From assembly GCA_903919165.1 (NCBI GenBank), contig CAIXHJ010000009.1:1-8275 (forward strand): 8,275 bases of DNA. Reading direction: 5' to 3'. The DNA is from an uncultured Holophagaceae bacterium. Lineage in GTDB: Bacteria; Acidobacteriota; Holophagae; Holophagales; Holophagaceae. The notes beneath the pieces were generated by a model. The model was given only the letters and a program-made list of their open reading frames with translations, had not been told where the DNA came from and searched no databases. Each line of letters begins with the position of its first letter. The stretch's first letter is position 1. The position numbers and the translations under genes are program-made. Below are positions 5,975 to 8,275 of the stretch, one piece after another.

Positions 5975-6361
5975 GGATTCCATTTTGGCGCCCTTGTCGG
6001 TCAGAAGTTCGCGCAGAACCGAACGATGGCAGTGCGCTTCGTTCTCGCAATAGCAGCCCAGCGAGAAGTTGCTTTGGTGGGACAGCGTGGCTAGCAGCTC
6101 GATGACGCGGCAGTTCTCAGGCGTCGCCATTTCAGCCCTGTACTTCCTGGTGAAGGCGGTCCACTGCGCGGGCGTCTTGGCCTCCTGGCCTAGCTTCATC
6201 GTTTGGGGACTCGGTGCCAGGTTGGGAAACCAAACGTCGTACCAGTCCTGGGAGGCGAACTCGGTCCTGGGCACGCCGCGCGGCGGACGGCGAACCGTTC
6301 CGATGCGTATGCCCTCGCCTTCCACCCGTGGGCTGCCCAGCCTGATCATGCGCATGACCAC
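5969..6361 (-). CDS. DUF488 family protein
   Basis: The 130-residue product matches the short DUF488 group: IRIGTVRRPPRGV (18-30), DWYDVWFPNLAPS (39-51), AQWTAFTRKYRAEM (65-78), and the signature CYCENEAHCHRSVLRELL with C103, C105, C111 and H112. The paired cysteines and His suggest metal binding or redox chemistry, but no reaction is established. A GTG at 6359-6361 has GGGAG six bases upstream and is the best start; ATG codons at 6353-6355 and 6347-6349 are alternatives with poorer spacing. The gene sits alone between an attC-like site (6432-6496) upstream and a shortened attC-like hairpin that overlaps its stop codon, so it is interpreted as a cassette gene. Its 70-base leader (6362-6431) shows no recognisable promoter. 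Confidence 0.88.
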   Translation of the reverse strand: MVMRMIRLGSPRVEGEGIRIGTVRRPPRGVPRTEFASQDWYDVWFPNLAPSPQTMKLGQEAKTPAQWTAFTRKYRAEMATPENCRVIELLATLSHQSNFSLGCYCENEAHCHRSVLRELLTDKGAKMESA

Positions 6362-6431
6362 GATTCGCTCCCTTCCATGACGGCCGGTGTTCGTAGCCAG
6401 GGTCCTCGATGCAATGGATGGTATGGATAGT

Positions 6432-6496
6432 GCTTGACGGAAGTGAACGACCGGACCAGGCGCCTGGGACGGGCCCCGGTCGAACGGGGGTTAGGC
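6432..6496 (-). other. attC-like recombination site after the 94-residue membrane protein gene
   Basis: The 65-base element has the attC layout on the minus strand: R'' GCCTAAC (6490-6496), four-base spacer, L'' starting GTTCGACCGG, a central perfect palindrome CCAGGCGCCTGG (6456-6467), L' CCGGTCGTTCAC, spacer, and R' GTCAAGC (6432-6438). The L arms pair perfectly over CGACCGG/CCGGTCG. R'' fits the RYYYAAC consensus; R' departs from GTTRRRY at one base (GTC). The stop codon of the upstream gene lies seven bases before R''. The orientation of the site agrees with the gene, as in real cassettes. Confidence 0.72.
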
Positions 6497-6502
6497 AGAT
6501 AG

Positions 6503-6787
6503 TCATGAATGGGATAAAGCCCAACTGAAAGAAAAAATGGCAAAACCGAGAAAAACCTTTGCGATGAATTTGAACCTGGAAGAAGGGAGCGAGTGCCGAG
6601 GTTGTAATAAATTTCCAATACCCATGGCCAGTATGGAAACAGACATCAACAACATGAAACTGCGAGGAATGAGCGGCTGCCGGCTCTTCACCAGGACGAG
6701 GGCCCCGATGGCAAGGCAAATACATCCTCCGATTGTGAGAGACCAATCAAGAACTTTGGAGCCGGAAGTTTCAGAATTGAAAGACAT
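6503..6787 (-). CDS. Small three-helix membrane protein (cassette gene)
   Basis: The 94-residue product has three hydrophobic segments: WSLTIGGCICLAIGALVLV at about 15-33, SFMLLMSVSILAMGIGNLL at 43-61, and AKVFLGFAIFSFSWALS at 75-91. Short basic loops (KSRQPLIPR, then QPRHSLPSSRFKF) lie between them. No family is recognised. The ATG at 6785-6787 lies eight bases from the R' box of the preceding attC-like site, leaving almost no leader, and no Shine-Dalgarno is visible; translation may depend on coupling or another mechanism. The gene is visibly more AT-rich than rlmF and the genes on the left, consistent with separate acquisition. Support comes from the helix pattern, the position between two attC-like sites and the stop codon just before R''. 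Function unknown. Confidence 0.62.
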   Translation of the reverse strand: MSFNSETSGSKVLDWSLTIGGCICLAIGALVLVKSRQPLIPRSFMLLMSVSILAMGIGNLLQPRHSLPSSRFKFIAKVFLGFAIFSFSWALSHS

Positions 6788-6795
6788 GATGGAAG

Positions 6796-6862
6796 GCCTG
6801 ACGGTAGAAGTTAAGCGGACCGGGCGCTTGCGCCTGGGCTCGGGATGAACGCGGGGTTAGAC
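6796..6862 (-). other. attC-like recombination site after the DUF2007 gene
   Basis: The 67-base element reads on the minus strand: R'' GTCTAAC (6856-6862), five-base spacer, L'' GTTCATCCCGAGCC, a central hairpin GGCGC-AA-GCGCC (6823-6834), L' GGTCCGCTTAACTTC, spacer, and R' GTCAGGC (6796-6802). GTCTAAC followed by GTTCA, and GTCCGCTTAACT before the R' box, are very like textbook attC sites such as those of aadA cassettes. The TAA stop of the DUF2007 gene (6857-6859) lies inside R'', a common arrangement. R' departs from consensus by one base (GTC rather than GTT), and the L arms pair only partly. Confidence 0.75.
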
Positions 6863-7198
6863 CGGCGAGGTGGGGCGGGGCCTTGCAGTACCGCATTTCC
6901 AACACTCCGAGAACTGTGATTCAAGGGTTTCGCTGCACCTTGGACACTGCCAGGAAGGGCCGGAAGATTCAGGAAGGGGCTCACCCGTTGAAAACCGTCG
7001 AATCAGTTCCAAAGCAGGCTCTGCTTGATCGGAGTTCAATATCCACACCTCTGGGGCAGTGCCAGGAATGACTGAAGGCCCAGGGATCGTGTTGAGGAGG
7101 GATTCCCCCACCACATGGGCGTCAATTCCATTCGAACGAAGGAGATCTTCTACGAGGTGTGCCTGCGCCTGATGTTCTGCAACAAAAACCTTCAGCAT
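6857..7198 (-). CDS. DUF2007-like protein with C-terminal zinc ribbon (cassette gene)
   Basis: The 113-residue product begins with the DUF2007 ('putative signal-transducing') fold: MLKVFVAEHQAQAHLVEDLL (1-20), RSNGIDAHVVGE (21-32), then APEVWILNSDQAEPALELIR (48-67). This ferredoxin-like domain is usually about 70-80 residues. It is followed by a compact zinc ribbon with two Cys pairs, CPRC (C85, C88) and CWKC (C99, C102), and a short Pro/Arg tail. The zinc ribbon suggests contact with nucleic acid or protein; the ligand and function of DUF2007 are not established. GGAG seven bases before the ATG at 7196-7198 fixes the start. The TAA stop is embedded in the R'' box of an attC-like site, and another attC-like site lies 17 bases upstream of the ATG, so the gene fills its cassette almost completely. 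Confidence 0.85.
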   Translation of the reverse strand: MLKVFVAEHQAQAHLVEDLLRSNGIDAHVVGESLLNTIPGPSVIPGTAPEVWILNSDQAEPALELIRRFSTGEPLPESSGPSWQCPRCSETLESQFSECWKCGTARPRPTSPV

Positions 7199-7215
7199 GG
7201 CGGGCTCCAGGTGCG

Positions 7216-7339
7216 GTCTAACGGATGAAGCAAACCGGCCCCGCCTGCGCAGAGGCGACGAGCGGAGCCGAGGAAGCGAGAAGAAGAGAAAGAGCGGAAG
7301 ACAATGCGGGCGGTGGCCGAGTTGAGCTAGAGGTTGGGC
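7216..7339 (-). other. attC-like recombination site after the 129-residue membrane protein gene
   Basis: This 124-base element has both outer boxes to consensus on the minus strand: R'' GCCCAAC (7333-7339) and R' GTTAGAC (7216-7222). A five-base spacer precedes L'' GCTCAACTCGGCC, and L' reads GGCCGGTTTGC before a seven-base spacer. The arms pair further inward (CGGCC-A-CCGCC against GGCGGGGCCG) with one unpaired A, as expected of the extrahelical bases that orient attC. The centre is a long purine/pyrimidine-biased region with no strong hairpin, making a large variable terminal structure. The length is within the known range for attC. It accounts for most of the 163-base gap between the two flanking genes. 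Confidence 0.75.
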
Positions 7340-7361
7340 GCTGAAACGGATTCATTTGTTT

Positions 7362-7751
7362 CTATCGAGTAATCACAGGATCGATGGGCGTTTCAGAGAG
7401 CAGTTTGACCGCCTTTTCCTCTTCGAGATATGCCGGGGTGGTTCTCTGGTTGGCCACCATTTTCAGAGCCTTCTTGGCAATGAACCCGGCATCGTCCTCC
7501 TTTTTGGCGAGGGATTCTGCCTTCAATGCATAGATGGCGAGTTGATGATTCAAGTTGACCTTTGCCTTCTCGACATCGGATCGATTCAACAATTCGATTT
7601 GTTCACTGAGAAATAGAGTCGTGGCATAGGTATTGATGGCTTCTCGTTTTCGTTCGCCCTTGCCCATGTTGCTGCGGCCCAGCCAAGCTCCAGCGAGGCC
7701 GCCTACGACCAGAGCGACTACCGAAAAGAGAATGCCTTTGGCAATTGTCAT
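7362..7751 (-). CDS. Membrane-anchored protein with one N-terminal helix
   Basis: Translation from the ATG at 7749-7751 gives 129 residues. AGGAGG four bases upstream is the strongest ribosome-binding site in the window and excludes the longer in-frame form that would start at 7901. Residues 5-24 (KGILFSVVALVVGGLAGAWL) form a signal-anchor helix rich in Gly/Ala, followed by RSNMGKGERKREAINTY and a mostly helical, charged C-terminal domain (about 40-115) with regularly spaced Leu and Lys/Glu that may form a coiled coil. No enzyme motif is visible and no family is recognised. The gene is less GC-rich than the left-hand genes. It is followed 22 bases later by a consensus attC-like site, so it is probably the rightmost identifiable cassette gene. 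Function unknown. Confidence 0.75.
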   Translation of the reverse strand: MTIAKGILFSVVALVVGGLAGAWLGRSNMGKGERKREAINTYATTLFLSEQIELLNRSDVEKAKVNLNHQLAIYALKAESLAKKEDDAGFIAKKALKMVANQRTTPAYLEEEKAVKLLSETPIDPVITR

Positions 7752-7866
7752 GGTGCCTCCTAAGGACCAAAGCTCGCCTGCATGCGACGGGGTGCGGTGC
7801 GTGTCCGAGTGCAGCGCCTGGGTATGGGTTTCATCAGAGGCTGAAGAGCAGAGGACATCTGTAACA
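7752..7866 (-). other. Intergenic gap, nothing recognised
   Basis: These 115 bases between the methyltransferase stop and the 129-residue gene contain the strong Shine-Dalgarno of the latter but no box pair fitting RYYYAAC/GTTRRRY, no clear hairpin plus T-tract and no convincing -35/-10 pair. If the methyltransferase gene is also a cassette, its attC should be here; it is either very degenerate or absent. Confidence 0.4.
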
Positions 7867-8275
7867 TCATAGCTTCCGCCCATAAGCAATGATGATGTCA
7901 TCTGTAATTTTCACGATTCCCTTGCGCTCGAAGAAGTCGCGTGTTTTCCTCGTTTCCTTTTCCCTCTTGATCGGCGGGACCTTGGCATACCACCAGTTGG
8001 AGGAGATAGCGGCAAAGAAGTCATAGGCTTCACCCCCGGTCTTGAAAGTGTTATGCCAAGTGAGTCTGCTGGTATGGATGTCGACGAGGCCGGCTTCCGC
8101 CAGGAGTCGCCAGACCTCTTCTTCCTTTCGAGGCCAAAATTCCAGACGGTAGCCGAGTACATGCCGCTTGTTGATTACCCTGAATGAGGCGTCACATGCT
8201 TCCCAATAATGCTCGGGCCCGTGGGCGCCGACTGAAAGAAGGCCTCCGGGACGTAGAACGCGCACCATCTCTGTC
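7867..8275 (-). CDS. Class I SAM-dependent methyltransferase, C-terminal fragment (5' end outside window)
   Basis: The frame is open to the right edge and gives the last 135 residues of a methyltransferase. It begins TEMVRVLRPGGLLSVGAHGP, which is the post-motif III region (RVLRPGG-hydrophobic) of class I Rossmann-fold methyltransferases of the Methyltransf_11/UbiE-like type. The remainder contains FWPRKEEEVWRLLAEAGLVD, the usual 'L-x-E-A-G-F' block before the last two strands, then a family-specific region WHNTFKTGGEAYDFFAAISS and a final strand DDIIIAYGRKL. The SAM-binding motif I lies off the window, and the substrate cannot be judged. The internal ATG at 8266-8268 is not the start, since the coding pattern continues upstream of it. 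TGA at 7867-7869 ends the gene. Similar small methyltransferases are frequent passengers of integron cassettes, but no attC is seen behind this one. Confidence 0.85.
   Translation of the reverse strand, partial: TEMVRVLRPGGLLSVGAHGPEHYWEACDASFRVINKRHVLGYRLEFWPRKEEEVWRLLAEAGLVDIHTSRLTWHNTFKTGGEAYDFFAAISSNWWYAKVPPIKREKETRKTRDFFERKGIVKITDDIIIAYGRKL

Larger units (their letters stand above)
5943..7222 (-). mobile_element. Predicted integron gene-cassette array (three cassettes)
   Basis: Three consecutive gene-plus-attC units can be delimited by placing the cut after the first base of each R' box. They are the DUF2007 cassette at about 6802-7221 (420 bp), the 94-residue membrane protein cassette at about 6438-6801 (364 bp), and the DUF488 cassette at about 5943-6437 (495 bp, with a degenerate end). 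The 129-residue gene to the right ends in a further attC at 7216-7339, but its own left border was not found. All genes point the same way as their attC sites, each cassette has one small gene, and neighbouring genes differ in function and base composition. These are the hallmarks of integron arrays. No integrase is in the window; transcription direction places attI and intI to the right. Confidence 0.72.

Noticed and set aside
6537..6848. Plus-strand open frame (103 codons) opposite the 94-residue membrane protein
   Set aside because: It has no membrane or domain pattern and runs through an attC-like site. The minus frame has three clean hydrophobic helices and a stop placed at R''.
7216..7339. 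CRISPR or insertion-sequence end
   Set aside because: There are no regularly spaced direct repeats, no transposase and no target-site duplication. The box and arm arrangement is better explained by attC.
7752..7866. Degenerate attC after the methyltransferase gene
   Set aside because: CTTAGGA near the start of the next gene could be a damaged R', but it is part of the Shine-Dalgarno context, and no matching R'' exists after the stop codon.
1..8275. tRNA genes and sigma-70 promoters
   Set aside because: No cloverleaf with a TTCGA-type T arm and anticodon stem was seen, and no -35/-10 pair with proper spacing stood out enough to report.

Overview
This is a GC-rich bacterial chromosomal window in which almost everything is on the minus strand. 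The exception is the 3' end of a glutaminase gene (1-255, plus), which converges on the rest. The taxon cannot be fixed from the sequence. The high GC, G-starting codons and repeat type would fit an environmental Gram-negative such as a Holophaga/Geothrix-like acidobacterium or a proteobacterium, but that is a guess.

Read in the direction of transcription (right to left) the window has two zones. The right zone (about 5940-8275) holds a truncated SAM methyltransferase, a one-helix membrane protein of 129 aa, a DUF2007-type protein with a C-terminal zinc ribbon, a three-helix membrane protein of 94 aa, and a DUF488 protein. Each is small. Three successive genes (129 aa, DUF2007, 94 aa) are followed by a structured element whose architecture matches integron attC recombination sites: R''-spacer-L''-hairpin-L'-spacer-R', with outer boxes of the GCCTAAC/GTTAGAC kind and the gene stop at or just before R''. 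A fourth, shortened relic follows the DUF488 gene. I therefore read about 5943-7222 as consecutive integron gene cassettes of roughly 360-500 bp. The integrase and attI, if present, should lie beyond the right edge of the window.

The left zone (384-5908) is a co-directional run of an AlaX-like alanyl-tRNA editing protein, a small one-helix membrane protein, a LysE/RhtB-type amino-acid exporter, a YgeA-like amino-acid racemase, an NTF2/SnoaL-like protein, a stand-alone ParB-like-fold protein, a two-helix membrane protein, an isochorismatase-family cysteine hydrolase, and the 23S rRNA methyltransferase RlmF. RlmF is a housekeeping gene, so the array must end before it; I found no convincing attC in the gaps left of 5937. 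Several of these proteins deal with amino acids (racemase next to exporter, editing of mischarged tRNA, glutaminase), but a common pathway is only inference.

No stretch longer than 300 bases lacks a gene. The largest gaps are 7199-7361 and 6362-6502 (mostly attC), 256-383 (an inverted repeat between convergent genes) and 7752-7866 (nothing recognised). No tRNA, rRNA, CRISPR array, insertion sequence or confident promoter was seen.
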